Below the pieces are notes generated by a model that did no database searches, was not told where the DNA came from, and saw nothing but the letters and a program-made list of their open reading frames with translations. Positions 40,917 through 51,549 of a stretch of 64,000 nucleotides of DNA are shown piece after piece (the stretch's first letter is position 1; each line of letters opens with the position of its first letter). The stretch is taken from positions 186,001-250,000 of the forward strand of contig NZ_JAVFVS010000011.1 of assembly GCF_030929605.1 (NCBI RefSeq), read 5' to 3'. The position numbers and the translations under genes are program-made. The stretch is from Flavobacterium sp. LHD-80 (GTDB lineage Bacteria > Bacteroidota > Bacteroidia > Flavobacteriales > Flavobacteriaceae).

Positions 40917-41588
40917 ATGAAAAAAAATCAACTAGAAATAGCCTGTTTTAATTACGAGTCAGCTTTGATTGCGCAGGAAAGTGGCGCGGACAGAATTGAA
41001 CTGTGCGAAAACATGGAATTAGGAGGCACAACACCAAATTCTATTTTGGTAGTGAAAGTCCGCGAAAGCATAAATATAAAAATGCACGTTATTATTAGGC
41101 CTTGCGGTGGTGATTTTGTGTATTCTGATGAAGAACTTACGGAAATGAAACAAGATATCAAACAGTATAAAAAACTGGGTGTTGATGGTTTTGTTTTTGG
41201 AATATTAAAGGCTAACGGAAAAATCAATAAAAAACAAAATAGAGAATTAGTACATTTAGCGCATCCGCTTTCGTGTACTTTTCACCGCGCTTTTGATGTT
41301 GTCGACTCAATTGAAAAAGGACTTGAAGATGTAATTGAATGTGGTTTCCAAACCATTTTGACTTCGGGAAGAGGGAAGAATGTTGAAGAAGGAATTTTCG
41401 ATTTAGAACTGATTCAGAAATTAGCCAAAGACCGAATCGAAATCATGCCGGGCGGAGGGTTAAGATCTTCAAATATTAAATTATTACAGGACAAACTGAC
41501 GCCAACTTTTTATCATTCGTCAGCAATTACAGATAAGTCAGAAATTGCAAATCCCGAAGAAATAAAGGAATTGAGAAATTTTTTATAG
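40917..41588 (+). CDS. cutC: CutC family protein
   Basis: This 223-residue TIM-barrel protein has the family landmarks ADRIELCENMELGGTTPN near 24-41, HVIIRPCGGDFVYSDEE near 57-73, FHRAFDVVDS near 122-131 and MPGGGLRSSN. CutC was linked to copper homeostasis in E. coli, but its enzymatic function is unsettled. It starts 15 bp after a palindromic element, which must therefore lie in its leader or promoter. A bidirectional terminator follows. Confidence 0.9.
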   Translation: MKKNQLEIACFNYESALIAQESGADRIELCENMELGGTTPNSILVVKVRESINIKMHVIIRPCGGDFVYSDEELTEMKQDIKQYKKLGVDGFVFGILKANGKINKKQNRELVHLAHPLSCTFHRAFDVVDSIEKGLEDVIECGFQTILTSGRGKNVEEGIFDLELIQKLAKDRIEIMPGGGLRSSNIKLLQDKLTPTFYHSSAITDKSEIANPEEIKELRNFL

Positions 41589-41602
41589 ACCATTATAAAA
41601 AT

Positions 41603-41640
41603 AAAAAATCCTGGAGTTGGCATACTCCAGGATTTTTTTT
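41603..41640. terminator. Bidirectional terminator between cutC and a receptor gene
   Basis: The perfect stem 41603-41617 with 41624-41638 (core ATCCTGGAGT) is flanked by A and T runs. Confidence 0.88.
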
Positions 41641-41678
41641 TCTACAAGAACTATTAAAATCTACTAATCAAAGTGGGA

Positions 41679-44096
41679 TTAAAACATTCCGCCACCACCT
41701 TTATTAGTGTTATCTTCTCTTTGTTTACGCTGTAAATTTTTGATTTTTCCACCTCCAAAGTTGTAAGTCAAACCTAAATAAACTGTTCTACTTTCCCAAG
41801 TAAACTCACCTGTTTGTGGATAAGGATAAATTCCATCAAAAGAATATTTCATGGTTTTGAAAACATCATTGAAACGTACACTAATGTTCATTTTATTGTC
41901 TAATAATGTATAACGTGAACCAATATCCATTTTGTACATTGCATTTCTTGTTTGCTGAACATCGTCAACTGGTCCTCTGTAAAAACCAAATAATAAAAAG
42001 CTTAAACGTTTTGTTGGTTTGAAGTTTGAGTTCATACGAGCATTGAATGCTGAAGTTGTTACACTGCGCTCAAGAGGTGAAGTTGTTCCAGTTGCTGGAT
42101 CAAATTGAAAAACAACACCTTGCTGTTTAATGCTTGAAAAATCAATAGATGGTTGAATATCCCACCATTTTGTAAGTTTGTAGTTGAACGAAACATCAAA
42201 ACCGTAAGCGCTGTTGCGATCAAAATTTGTGTAGCTTAAAATTTGTTTGTATCCAGATGGGTCATTTGGATCTGGGCTTAACGTTCTGCTTATTTGGTCG
42301 TTGATGCTTCTTACAAAAACTCCAGCTGTAATGCTTCCTTTTTCAAGAGTTTTAGTATAATTTACTTCAACAGAGTTTGTAAACTGAGGTCTTAATTCAG
42401 GATTTCCATATGAAGTTACTAACGGAGTAGAAAACTCACGGATAGGTTTTGTTTGCTCTAAACTCGGACGGTCAACACGACGGCTGTAGCTAAATTGTAA
42501 TGTGTTTTTCTCAGTTAAATTATAAGTTAAATACGCTGATGGATATAAAGTAATATAATCATCATCAAATTTATCTTGACCGTGATTTAAGTTAGCTGCA
42601 ACTTTATAACTCTCAAAACGAGTTCCTAATTGGTAGCTGAATTTTTTGAATTTTTGACCAAATGTTACATATGCTGAATAAATATCAGTGTCGTAAGTAT
42701 AGTTTGAAATTTGCTCGTTAACGGGAACTAGAGGATTACCAGTGTTGTAATCATTCGTTGTTCTTGTAATTCTTGCTTCGGCACCAGCTTCAAGAGTAGT
42801 TTTGTCATTTAACGGATTTACATAATCAACGTTTAAAGTACTTAATTTTCTTTGGTCACCAATTTTATCACTGTAAACAACACTGTTTACAGAATTATTA
42901 GGTCTTGTTGTCTGAGTGTCAAAAGTCGCATTTTGGCTTACTTTAGTATCGCTATAATTACCTTCAAAATCTAAAGTGTGTCCTTCTTTTTTAAAGATAT
43001 GTTTGTACGCTAAATTGTAAGTTCCCGTTCTGCTTGGTCCTTTATAAATTGAATTTTGGTAAATTTTTAAAATATTTGGATCTCCATTATTGTAATCAAT
43101 ATCAGTAATTACATTTCCGTTTCCAGTTGATTTGTTTTGATTCGTATAGAATGATAAAGTGTTTTTATCATCAATTAAATAATCCATTCCAAGTTTATAC
43201 AAATAATTGTCATTTTCGTTTGAAATGTCTAGTCTTTGCTTAATATCTTGGTCTAATCTAAAGATTTTTCCATCGTTATAATAAGTACCAAAATTTTGTC
43301 CTCCATTTCCAAAGAAATTTACTTTTCCGGTTTTGTAGTTCAAATCTAAAGACTGATTGTATTTTGCAGTTTCTCCAAAAGTAATACCACCACTGTAGCT
43401 TCCGTTGAAACCAGTGTTAGCATTTTTGTGCAGAACGATATTGATAATTCCAGACATTCCTTCTGGATTGTATTTTGCACTTGGGTTTGTAATCAACTCA
43501 ATTTTTTTGATTGAAGTTGATGGAATTTGTTTTAATAATTGAGCAGGGTCAATATTAGATGGGCGTCCGTCAATTAATACACGTACATTGTCATTTCCGC
43601 GAAGCGAAAGTTTTCCGTCCTGATCTACGTTTACAGATGGAATATTGCTCATAATGTCAGATGCCGAAGCTCCAGCAGTAGTTAAATCTTTACCAACATT
43701 AATTACTTTTCGATCAATTTTTTGCTCAATAGTTGAACGTTCAGCAACAATGTTTACACCTTTTAACTGTGTTGCTTCTTCTTCTAGAGAAACATTTACA
43801 GTAGCAGTTTTTCTGTTTTCGCTTAAAATAAGAGAGCCAACATATTTTTTGAAACCAATATATTGAATTTCGATAGTGTAGCTTTTTAATGCTAAGTTTT
43901 TAATTGTAAAATCACCATTGTCATCAGTATTAACGCCTGATACAACTTTACCATTTTCTTTAACAGAAACAGTAGCATACGAAATGGGCGCGTTATTTGA
44001 TTTTTCGATAATTTTCCCGGAGACTGTCCCCGAATTCTGGGCCTGTGCTGTTGCAATTAAACTAAATAATGCGAACAGAAAAAATTTTAATTTCAT
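41679..44096 (-). CDS. TonB-dependent receptor with outer-membrane beta-barrel family fold
   Basis: This 805-residue outer-membrane protein has a signal peptide ending LIATAQAQ. A carboxypeptidase-regulatory-like domain (23-110) is followed by a plug domain (SASDIMSNIPSVNVDQDGKLSLRG, with GMSGIINIVLHK) and a long barrel. The tail is QREDNTNKGGGGMF. The plug with an OMP_b-brl-type barrel distinguishes it from SusC proteins. No SusD-like partner is adjacent. Its cargo is unknown and may be a metal complex or peptide. Confidence 0.85.
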   Translation of the reverse strand: MKLKFFLFALFSLIATAQAQNSGTVSGKIIEKSNNAPISYATVSVKENGKVVSGVNTDDNGDFTIKNLALKSYTIEIQYIGFKKYVGSLILSENRKTATVNVSLEEEATQLKGVNIVAERSTIEQKIDRKVINVGKDLTTAGASASDIMSNIPSVNVDQDGKLSLRGNDNVRVLIDGRPSNIDPAQLLKQIPSTSIKKIELITNPSAKYNPEGMSGIINIVLHKNANTGFNGSYSGGITFGETAKYNQSLDLNYKTGKVNFFGNGGQNFGTYYNDGKIFRLDQDIKQRLDISNENDNYLYKLGMDYLIDDKNTLSFYTNQNKSTGNGNVITDIDYNNGDPNILKIYQNSIYKGPSRTGTYNLAYKHIFKKEGHTLDFEGNYSDTKVSQNATFDTQTTRPNNSVNSVVYSDKIGDQRKLSTLNVDYVNPLNDKTTLEAGAEARITRTTNDYNTGNPLVPVNEQISNYTYDTDIYSAYVTFGQKFKKFSYQLGTRFESYKVAANLNHGQDKFDDDYITLYPSAYLTYNLTEKNTLQFSYSRRVDRPSLEQTKPIREFSTPLVTSYGNPELRPQFTNSVEVNYTKTLEKGSITAGVFVRSINDQISRTLSPDPNDPSGYKQILSYTNFDRNSAYGFDVSFNYKLTKWWDIQPSIDFSSIKQQGVVFQFDPATGTTSPLERSVTTSAFNARMNSNFKPTKRLSFLLFGFYRGPVDDVQQTRNAMYKMDIGSRYTLLDNKMNISVRFNDVFKTMKYSFDGIYPYPQTGEFTWESRTVYLGLTYNFGGGKIKNLQRKQREDNTNKGGGGMF

Positions 44097-44390
44097 AATT
44101 AATAATTGATTATTTTGATTTGATTGATGATGATTGTTTTTTTTGTTTTTGTTAGATTTTTTTTGCTTTAAATAAATTCAAAGTCTCTATTAAGACTCTT
44201 TTATGATTGATATGTTACAAGAAAAACTTAAAAAATTTTCAAATTAATGTCCGAGCTTCTGTTTTGTAGGAGATTAGCGTTTTAATTTTTTGATAATTTT
44301 AACATTCATCTGAAAGACTTTTTTAAGAAATTCTAAACGTTTTGTGCGATTTTATATGTTATTCATTTTCTGTAATTCATGAATAAGCAG
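44097..44390. other. Intergenic region between divergent genes, no gene seen
   Basis: This AT-rich gap between the receptor gene (minus) and argS (plus) contains homopolymer T tracts near 44136-44170. I see no hairpin, repeat or coding signal other than the argS promoter at its right end. Confidence 0.6.
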
Positions 44391-44398
44391 TATCTTTG
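44391..44398 (+). promoter_or_regulatory. Candidate -7 element for argS
   Basis: TATCTTTG matches TAnnTTTG, 21 bp before the ATG at 44420. Confidence 0.5.
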
Positions 44399-44419
44399 CT
44401 CACTTTAAAATAAGTTTAC

Positions 44420-46198
44420 ATGTCATTATCACAAATTCTTACACCTTCTATACAAAAAGCAATACAGGCATTATTTGATGTTTCAGTTGATAAAATCGAA
44501 TTTCAGACTACCAGAAAAGAGTTTGAGGGCGATATTACTATGGTAATTTTTCCACTGCTGAAATTAACTAAAAGCAATCCTGTCGAATTAGGAAATAAAA
44601 TTGGAAATTATCTGGTTGAAAATGTTTCTGAAGTAGCGCGCTTTAATGTAGTTTCAGGATTTTTGAATATTGTTATTTCAGACAGTTATTATCTAAATTT
44701 CTTCAATGAAATAAAAGAAAATGCAAAATTTGGTTACGTTACTCCAAATCCGGAAGACAAAGCAATAATGGTTGAATACTCTTCGCCAAATACAAATAAG
44801 CCTTTGCATTTAGGTCACGTTCGTAATAATTTGTTGGGATATTCTGTTGCTGAAATTCTAAAGGCTTCTGGAAAAAAAGTTTATAAAACTCAAATCATCA
44901 ACGATCGAGGAATTCATATCTGCAAATCGATGTTGGCTTGGGAGAAATTTGGAAACGGAGAAACTCCAGAAAGTTCAAATTTAAAAGGAGATAAATTAGT
45001 TGGAAAATATTACGTTGAGTTTGACAAAGCGTACAAGACAGAAATTAACCAATTAATTGAATCCGGAAAAACTGAAGATGAAGCAAAAAAACAAGCTCCA
45101 ATAATCATTGAAGCTCAGGAAATGCTTAAAAAATGGGAAGGTGGTGACGAGAAAGTTATGGAGCTTTGGAAAATGATGAACGAATGGGTTTACGAAGGTT
45201 TCGCAACAACTTACAACAATCTAGGAGTTAATTTTGATAAATATTACTACGAAAGCAACACTTATTTATTAGGGAAAGATGTTGTTCAAGTTGGTCTAGA
45301 TAAAGGTGTTTTCGAAAAAGATCCAGATGGTTCTGTTTGGATTGATTTGACAGATGAAGGCCTTGATCGTAAAATTGTTTTGCGTTCTGATGGAACTGCG
45401 GTTTATATGACGCAGGATATTGGAACAGCAATTCAGCGTGTAAAAGACATGCCAGATGTTGGTGGAATGGTTTACACAGTTGGAAACGAGCAAGATCATC
45501 ACTTCAAAGTTTTATTCTTAATCTTGAAAAAATTAGGTTTTGATTGGTCTTCAACGTTATATCATTTGTCATACGGAATGGTAGATTTGCCTTCTGGAAA
45601 AATGAAAAGTCGTGAAGGAACTGTAGTTGATGCCGATGATTTGATGCAAGATATGACAGATACTGCAAGAAGAATCTCTGAAGATTTAGGAAAATTAGAC
45701 AGTTATTCTGCCGAAGAAAAAGCAAAATTGTACAAAACAATTGGCCTTGGAGCTTTGAAATATTACATTTTAAAAATAGATCCTAAAAAACGTATTTTGT
45801 TCAATCCAGAAGAATCAGTTGATTTTGCTGGAAATACAGGTCCGTTTATTCAATATACATACGCGCGTATTCAATCGATAATCCGTAAAGCCGATTTTGA
45901 TTTTTCTGCCAAAACAAATACAACAGAACTTCATGAAAAAGAAAAAGAATTGATCAAACAAATTGAACTTTTTCCAGAAATTATTCAGAATGCGGCACAA
46001 AATCATAGCCCAGCGTTGATCGCAAATTATACTTATGATCTAGTAAAAGAATATAATTCGTTTTATCAATCAGTTCATATTTTAGGTGAAGTTGATTTGA
46101 CTAAGAAAATTTTCAGAGTACAGCTTTCTCAAAAAGTAGCCGAAGTTATTAAATCTGCATTAGATTTATTAGGAATTGAGGTTCCTGAGAGAATGTAA
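44420..46198 (+). CDS. argS: Arginyl-tRNA synthetase
   Basis: This 592-residue class I synthetase charges tRNA-Arg. The HIGH-type motif is PLHLGHVRNN at 128-137, and the KMSKS position reads GKMKSREG, typical of ArgS. An N-terminal additional domain (1-110) and a DALR anticodon-binding domain at the C-terminus end with LGIEVPERM. The length and motifs are normal. A terminator follows. Confidence 0.96.
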   Translation: MSLSQILTPSIQKAIQALFDVSVDKIEFQTTRKEFEGDITMVIFPLLKLTKSNPVELGNKIGNYLVENVSEVARFNVVSGFLNIVISDSYYLNFFNEIKENAKFGYVTPNPEDKAIMVEYSSPNTNKPLHLGHVRNNLLGYSVAEILKASGKKVYKTQIINDRGIHICKSMLAWEKFGNGETPESSNLKGDKLVGKYYVEFDKAYKTEINQLIESGKTEDEAKKQAPIIIEAQEMLKKWEGGDEKVMELWKMMNEWVYEGFATTYNNLGVNFDKYYYESNTYLLGKDVVQVGLDKGVFEKDPDGSVWIDLTDEGLDRKIVLRSDGTAVYMTQDIGTAIQRVKDMPDVGGMVYTVGNEQDHHFKVLFLILKKLGFDWSSTLYHLSYGMVDLPSGKMKSREGTVVDADDLMQDMTDTARRISEDLGKLDSYSAEEKAKLYKTIGLGALKYYILKIDPKKRILFNPEESVDFAGNTGPFIQYTYARIQSIIRKADFDFSAKTNTTELHEKEKELIKQIELFPEIIQNAAQNHSPALIANYTYDLVKEYNSFYQSVHILGEVDLTKKIFRVQLSQKVAEVIKSALDLLGIEVPERM

Positions 46199-46220
46199 TT
46201 ATAAAAACATATAAAATTAT

Positions 46221-46256
46221 AAAAAGCCAATAGTTTAAAGACTGTTGGCTTTTTTT
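46221..46256 (+). terminator. argS terminator
   Basis: AAGCCAATAGT and ACTGTTGGCTT (one G-T pair) enclose TTAAAG, followed by T residues. Relatives with the same AAGCC-ATAGT core are at 51689 and 56527. Confidence 0.85.
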
Positions 46257-46381
46257 ATTGTTTTTTAAACGTATTATTCCTACTTTTTCGCTTGCTTCTA
46301 AATTATCTTTGACCAAGATATTATTGCCATCACGCATGTTTCTTTGATGGTTCAATCAGTTGATTATTATTTCAAAAATAC

Positions 46382-46481
46382 CTCCTTATATTTATTTTTA
46401 ACTATTTTGAATTAGTAAGCTTTTAGTGAAAATTGTAAAAGGATTAAACCGCTTAAATATAATTTAGGCGGTTTTTTTTTT
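46382..46481 (+). ncRNA. Two-hairpin RNA-like element, copy 1
   Basis: The segment starts CTCCTTATAT and contains CTATTTTGAATTAGTAA, then hairpin 1 (CTTTT at 46420-46424 with AAAAG at 46437-46441), then ATTAAACC and hairpin 2 (ACCGCTTAAAT with ATTTAGGCGGT, 46448-46472) plus a run of T. A copy with the same layout and compensatory changes is at 56428-56520. It may be a small RNA with its own terminator. The rest of the 46257-46745 gap shows no gene. Confidence 0.55.
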
Positions 46482-46722
46482 ATGAAAAATTAATTCATTT
46501 TTTTAGAATTTCATTTTAGTCTTTTTGCTTTAAAAATCTTAAAAACTTCTTTTTTCTGTTTTATGGCAGATTTTGTCTTGGAATTTATTCTTACAAATCA
46601 GCTGTCTTTTAAAAAACTGTAACTGTAAGATAATTAGTGATCTATTGTTTCAATTTTTATGTTTTATTGGTTATTTTGTAATATAATATTTATATTTTAT
46701 AATGTTAAATAGTGTAAATTTC

Positions 46723-46752
46723 TTGTTAAAAATATAATAATGTGATAAGTTG
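46723..46752 (+). promoter_or_regulatory. Promoter of the first susC/susD pair
   Basis: TTG at 46723-46725 and TAAGTTG at 46746-46752 (one T short of TAnnTTTG) are 20 bp apart. The upstream motif TTCTTGTTAAAA is shared with the second pair's promoter. Confidence 0.5.
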
Positions 46753-46779
46753 CACCTTCAAATCAAAAAAATATAAACA

Positions 46780-49700
46780 ATGAGACAAAAATTAAAAGGC
46801 TTTATGGTATTTTTTTTTGCACTTGCTCTACAATTGACATTTGCGCAAGAAAGAAAAATTACCGGAACTGTTTCGGACAATGCAGGAATACCGTTACCCG
46901 GTGTTAGTGTTTTGGTTAAAGGAACGCAATCTGGATCACAGACTGATTTAGATGGAAAATATTCAATCAAAGCTGCAGCAAATCAAGTTTTGGTATTTAC
47001 TTATGTGGGAATGAAAACTCAGGAAATCACTGCGAGTTCTTCTACTATTAATGTAAAGATGGTAGATAATGCAACTGAATTGGAAGGACTTGTAGTTACA
47101 ACTGCACTTGGTGTTAAAAGAGAAAAAAAATCTTTAGGGTACGCATCACAACAAATAAGTGGTAAAGATTTAGTTAATGGCGGTGCTGGAAATCAAAATG
47201 TTGCCAATCTTTTGTCTGGAAAAGCCGCAGGAGTTGAAGTTTCAAGAAACACAAATTTTGGAGGCTCTACAAATGTTGTAATTAGAGGGAATAAATCACT
47301 TACAGGAAATAATCAGGCGTTATGGGTCGTAGATGGAGTTCCTATTGATAATTCTAATTCAAATAGTGATACTCAAGCGACAGGTAGAGGTGGTTATGAT
47401 TATGGTAATAATGCTTCGGATATTAATCAGGAAGATATTGAAAGCATTAATATTTTAAAAGGAGCAGCGGCAACTGCGCTTTATGGATCCAGAGCAGCAA
47501 ATGGTGTTGTAATGGTAACTACAAAAAAAGGTAAAAAAGGCGAAGATAAAAAAGTTGGTTTTACCTTCTCGAGCTCATTTACAGTAGGTACAGTTGATAA
47601 ATCTACGTTTCCAAAATATCAGAATAAATACGGTTCAGGTTACGGATTTGGAAGTTCTTTTTTAGATGACGAAACAATTCCAACAGTAGATACATCAAAT
47701 GATGCTTCTTACGGAGATGCTTTTACCGGACAACCTGTTTATCAATGGGATTCATTTACTCCATATTCTAAAAATTATGGTAAAGCAACTTCTTGGAGTG
47801 CAGCTAAAAATGGACCAATTACTTTTTTTAAAACAGCACAAACAAGTACGAATAGTTTATCTCTGGAAAAAGCAACTGAGAGATCTAGTTTATCTATGTC
47901 GTATGTAAATACACTGCAAACTGGAATATTGCCAAATAGTGAATTGAAAAAAAATCAGTTAAGCGCAAGATTCAGTCAAAAAATCACTGACAAGCTAACG
48001 GCAAATGCTTATGCGGCTGTAACACTCCAAAATACTATCGGTAGAAACTCTACAGGTTACAATGATAATATAATGGGAACTTTTAGACAATGGTGGCAAA
48101 CAAATACTGATATTAAAGAACTTCAAAATGTATATAATGCTTCTGGCGGTCAAAATATTACTTGGAACTGGGCTGATCCAACAGCTTCTCCATTAAAACC
48201 TGCGTATTGGGATAACCCATATTTTACTCGTTATCAGAATTATTCTTCGGATAATAAAACGCGTTTATTTAGTTATGCCTCTTTAAATTATGAAATAACC
48301 AGTTGGCTAAGTGCTTTAGGAAGAGTTTCTCTTGATACGTCTAAACAACTTCAGGAAGAAAGAAGAGCAGTGGGATCAATTGCATCCGGATTTGGATTGT
48401 CACCTGTTGACGAAAGTTCAGGTTACCAAAGATACGATGTCAATTTTCAGGAAATTAATTACGACTTTATGTTGAACTTCAATAAAAAGTTTGGCGATAA
48501 TCTAAGTTTGACCGGAGTTCTTGGAACAAATAGTAGAAGAAATGGAAAAGATAATATTTTGTCTTCTACAATTGGTGGTTTAGTTGAAGCTGGAAAATAT
48601 GCGTTGTCTAATTCTCGTTATGAACTTCCTTTTCCAACAGAAAGCAAAGCAAAGTGGGGAGTTGATGGTGTTTATGCTCAGGGCTCTCTAGGTTTTAGGG
48701 ATACTTATTTTGTTGATGCTTCTATTAGAAGAGATGTTTCTTCAACATTACCAAAAGGCAATAATACGTACACTTATCCTGCTATTTCAGGATCTTTCCT
48801 ATTCTCAAATCTAGTAGATAAAAAATGGTTAAACCTGGGTAAATTTAGAGTAAACTATGCTGAAGTTGGTAATGACGCAACACCTTTAAGTTTGGTTAAT
48901 ACCTATACAAGAAGTTCAAACTTTAATGGCGAACCTATATATACTTTACCAAACATAAATAAGAATCCAAATCTTAAGCCAGAAAGAACAAAATCATTTG
49001 AGGTTGGTTTAGAAACAAGCACTTTTAATAGACGTTTAGGACTGGATGTTACTTATTACAAAACAAATACTGTTGATCAAATAGTATCTGCTGAAACTTC
49101 ATCAGCATCAGGATTTACTTCTGCTTGGGTAAATGGAGGAAATATTGAAAATAAAGGATTAGAAGTTCAACTTACAGTAACACCAATAAAAACACAAGAT
49201 TTTACTTGGGATGTTATTGTAAACTGGTCTAATAATAAAAGCAAGGTTGTCTCTTTGCCTGCAGGAATAGATAATTTGCAAATTGCTTCTTTTCAGGGAG
49301 GTGTTTCTATAAATGCTACTCCTGGTGAGGCATATGGAACAATTAAAGGTACAGATTATGTGTACACAGATGGTCAAAGAACTGTTGATCAAAAAACAGG
49401 TAAATATTTAATATCTGGAACAGCTGATAAAACAATTGGAAATGTTACACCGGATTGGATAGGTAGTGTAAGAAATAAATTTTCTTATAAAAATGTTTCT
49501 ATGAGTTTTTTAATTGACACGCAAAAAGGCGGCGATATTTTTTCACTAGATATGTATTATGGTCTTGCAAATGGACTATATCCAGAAACTGCAACAGCAG
49601 ATCTTAGAGAAAAAGGCCTTGTAAATCCAGGTGTAGGTGTAATTGTAAACCCAATTGATGGCACACAAACTGTTATTCCAAATACAGTTTCGACGGTAAA

Positions 49701-50037
49701 TAATAATGATACAGCTGCTAAAACTGGCCCGGGAGCTTACTCGAATAATTATGGTTATTTGGCGCAACCTGCTAAGGCATTCGTGTATGATGCTTCTTAT
49801 GTGAAATTAAGAGAAGTTTCTATTTCTTACAATTTCCCTAAAAAAATGTTTGAAGGAACATTTGTAAATGCAGCAACATTAAGTTTATTAGGATCAAATT
49901 TATGGATCATAAGCAAAAATTTACCTTATGCAGATCCTGAAAGTGGCTTATCATCAGGAAATAAATCAAGAGGTTATTCTGTTGGGTCATTGCCTACAAC
50001 AAGAGACATTGGATTTAACCTAACATTTAAATTTTAA
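46780..50037 (+). CDS. SusC/RagA-family TonB-dependent transporter
   Basis: This 1085-residue outer-membrane importer has a signal peptide ending LQLTFAQ, a carboxypeptidase-regulatory-like domain with ITGTVSDNAGIPLPGVSV (25-112), and a plug domain with VANLLSGKAAGVEV and LWVVDGVPIDNS. SINILKGAAATALYGSRAANGVV is the SusC signature before the barrel. With its SusD partner 9 bp downstream it forms a lidded transporter energised by TonB. No glycanase, sensor or anti-sigma gene lies nearby. The N-terminal 110 residues closely match the second SusC. Confidence 0.93.
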   Translation: MRQKLKGFMVFFFALALQLTFAQERKITGTVSDNAGIPLPGVSVLVKGTQSGSQTDLDGKYSIKAAANQVLVFTYVGMKTQEITASSSTINVKMVDNATELEGLVVTTALGVKREKKSLGYASQQISGKDLVNGGAGNQNVANLLSGKAAGVEVSRNTNFGGSTNVVIRGNKSLTGNNQALWVVDGVPIDNSNSNSDTQATGRGGYDYGNNASDINQEDIESINILKGAAATALYGSRAANGVVMVTTKKGKKGEDKKVGFTFSSSFTVGTVDKSTFPKYQNKYGSGYGFGSSFLDDETIPTVDTSNDASYGDAFTGQPVYQWDSFTPYSKNYGKATSWSAAKNGPITFFKTAQTSTNSLSLEKATERSSLSMSYVNTLQTGILPNSELKKNQLSARFSQKITDKLTANAYAAVTLQNTIGRNSTGYNDNIMGTFRQWWQTNTDIKELQNVYNASGGQNITWNWADPTASPLKPAYWDNPYFTRYQNYSSDNKTRLFSYASLNYEITSWLSALGRVSLDTSKQLQEERRAVGSIASGFGLSPVDESSGYQRYDVNFQEINYDFMLNFNKKFGDNLSLTGVLGTNSRRNGKDNILSSTIGGLVEAGKYALSNSRYELPFPTESKAKWGVDGVYAQGSLGFRDTYFVDASIRRDVSSTLPKGNNTYTYPAISGSFLFSNLVDKKWLNLGKFRVNYAEVGNDATPLSLVNTYTRSSNFNGEPIYTLPNINKNPNLKPERTKSFEVGLETSTFNRRLGLDVTYYKTNTVDQIVSAETSSASGFTSAWVNGGNIENKGLEVQLTVTPIKTQDFTWDVIVNWSNNKSKVVSLPAGIDNLQIASFQGGVSINATPGEAYGTIKGTDYVYTDGQRTVDQKTGKYLISGTADKTIGNVTPDWIGSVRNKFSYKNVSMSFLIDTQKGGDIFSLDMYYGLANGLYPETATADLREKGLVNPGVGVIVNPIDGTQTVIPNTVSTVNNNDTAAKTGPGAYSNNYGYLAQPAKAFVYDASYVKLREVSISYNFPKKMFEGTFVNAATLSLLGSNLWIISKNLPYADPESGLSSGNKSRGYSVGSLPTTRDIGFNLTFKF

Positions 50038-50046
50038 TAGTATAAC

Positions 50047-51549
50047 ATGAAAAAAATAATTTGTTTATTAAGCATCATAATGCTTGTAAGTTCTTGCAGT
50101 GATTTATCAGACTTAAATGTAGATGAAAAAAATTCTTCGAAAGTGCCTGCATCGACTTTATTTACAAGTGCTGAAAAAGGAATTGCAGAACAGGTAATTA
50201 ACACAAGTGTCAATAAAAATATTTTTAGACTCGTTAATCAGCAATGGACGGAAACTACATATATTGATGAATCTATTTACCAATGGACAACTAGAAAAAT
50301 ATCTGATAATCATTGGAATGCTTTTTTTTCTGGTACGACAACAAATGATGGTTCGCTTTACGATTTAATACAAGCAAAATCTTATGTTGAAAATGAAGTT
50401 ATTTTGACAGCAGATCCTGACTTTGTTGCTAAGACTGCCATTAAAAAAAATCAGCTTGCGATGATTGACGTATTGATTGTTTATTCGTATCAGATTCTTG
50501 TAGACACATTTGGAGATGTACCTTATTCTGATGCTTTCAAAGGGTCGGGAAATTATCTTCCTAAGTATGATAAAGCATTAGATATTTACAAAGATTTAAT
50601 TGTTCGTTTAGATAATTCAATTACTAATATAAACACTTCTTATCAAGGTTTTGGATCTGCTGATGTTATTTATAAAGACAATTTATCTTCTTGGATAAAG
50701 TTTGCAAACAGTGTTAAATTGAAATTAGCAATCAATTTAAAAGCTTCGGGTCTAGAAAATGCTTTGGCTGATGCAGCTATTATATCAGCTTCTAAATCTT
50801 GTTTTACATCAAATAAGGATAATGCAAAAATTTCATATCAGACTAATGTTCCAAATACGAATCCAATTTATGTTGAATTAGTTTCTGGTGGAAGACACGA
50901 TTTTGTTCCTGCAAAACCTTTCGTTGATGCTTTGGTTTCTAAAAATGATCCTAGAACAAAAGCTTATTTTGCACAAAACCTAAAAGATGAAAATGGTAAT
51001 CCTTTGCCTTATAAAGGAGGAGTAATTGGTATAAAAAATACCTATTCAAAATTTACTCATGTAAGTGATACAATCCAAAATCCTGATTTCAAAGGGACAT
51101 ATCTTGATTATGCCGAAGTGGAGTTTTTATTAGCTGAAGCGGTTGAAAGAGGTGTATCAATAAATGGAAATGCAGCTACTCATTATACAAATGCAATTAA
51201 AGCATCAATGGAAGATTGGGGAGTAGCATCAAGCGACATTCAGTCATATTTAGCTCAACCATCAGTTGCTTATTCTACAGCGGCAGGAAGCTGGGAGCAA
51301 AAAATTGGTGAGCAAGCTTGGTATGCAATGTTTAACAGAGGTTTTGAAGGATGGACATTTACACGAAGATTAAATTTTCCAGTTCTTATGCCTCCTTCTA
51401 ACGCTGTAGCTGAAGCAGAAGGTCAAATTCCGTCAAGAATGACTTATCCAATTAGAGAACAAACTTTAAATGCCACTAATTATAATGTGGCGGCTGCTTC
51501 AGTAGGTGGAGATAAATTGAAAACTAAATTATTTTGGGATAAAAATTAA
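50047..51549 (+). CDS. SusD/RagB-family outer-membrane lipoprotein
   Basis: This 500-residue lipoprotein has a signal ending MLVSSCSD. It has the SusD fold landmarks: QILVDTFGDVPYSDAFKG near 148-165, YDKALDIYKDLIVRLD (a TPR-like helix pair), FLLAEAVERG near 355 and the C-terminal PSRMTYP with KLFWD. It caps the SusC channel and binds substrate at the cell surface. It lies 9 bp after its SusC gene and is followed by a terminator at 51689. The substrate is unknown. Confidence 0.9.
   Translation: MKKIICLLSIIMLVSSCSDLSDLNVDEKNSSKVPASTLFTSAEKGIAEQVINTSVNKNIFRLVNQQWTETTYIDESIYQWTTRKISDNHWNAFFSGTTTNDGSLYDLIQAKSYVENEVILTADPDFVAKTAIKKNQLAMIDVLIVYSYQILVDTFGDVPYSDAFKGSGNYLPKYDKALDIYKDLIVRLDNSITNINTSYQGFGSADVIYKDNLSSWIKFANSVKLKLAINLKASGLENALADAAIISASKSCFTSNKDNAKISYQTNVPNTNPIYVELVSGGRHDFVPAKPFVDALVSKNDPRTKAYFAQNLKDENGNPLPYKGGVIGIKNTYSKFTHVSDTIQNPDFKGTYLDYAEVEFLLAEAVERGVSINGNAATHYTNAIKASMEDWGVASSDIQSYLAQPSVAYSTAAGSWEQKIGEQAWYAMFNRGFEGWTFTRRLNFPVLMPPSNAVAEAEGQIPSRMTYPIREQTLNATNYNVAAASVGGDKLKTKLFWDKN

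Noticed and set aside
46149..46355. Minus-strand frame of 68 codons after argS, with a coding-like N-terminal half
   Set aside because: It overlaps the argS end and its terminator, and the second half is AT-rich noise. A small gene remnant cannot be excluded, but I recognise nothing.
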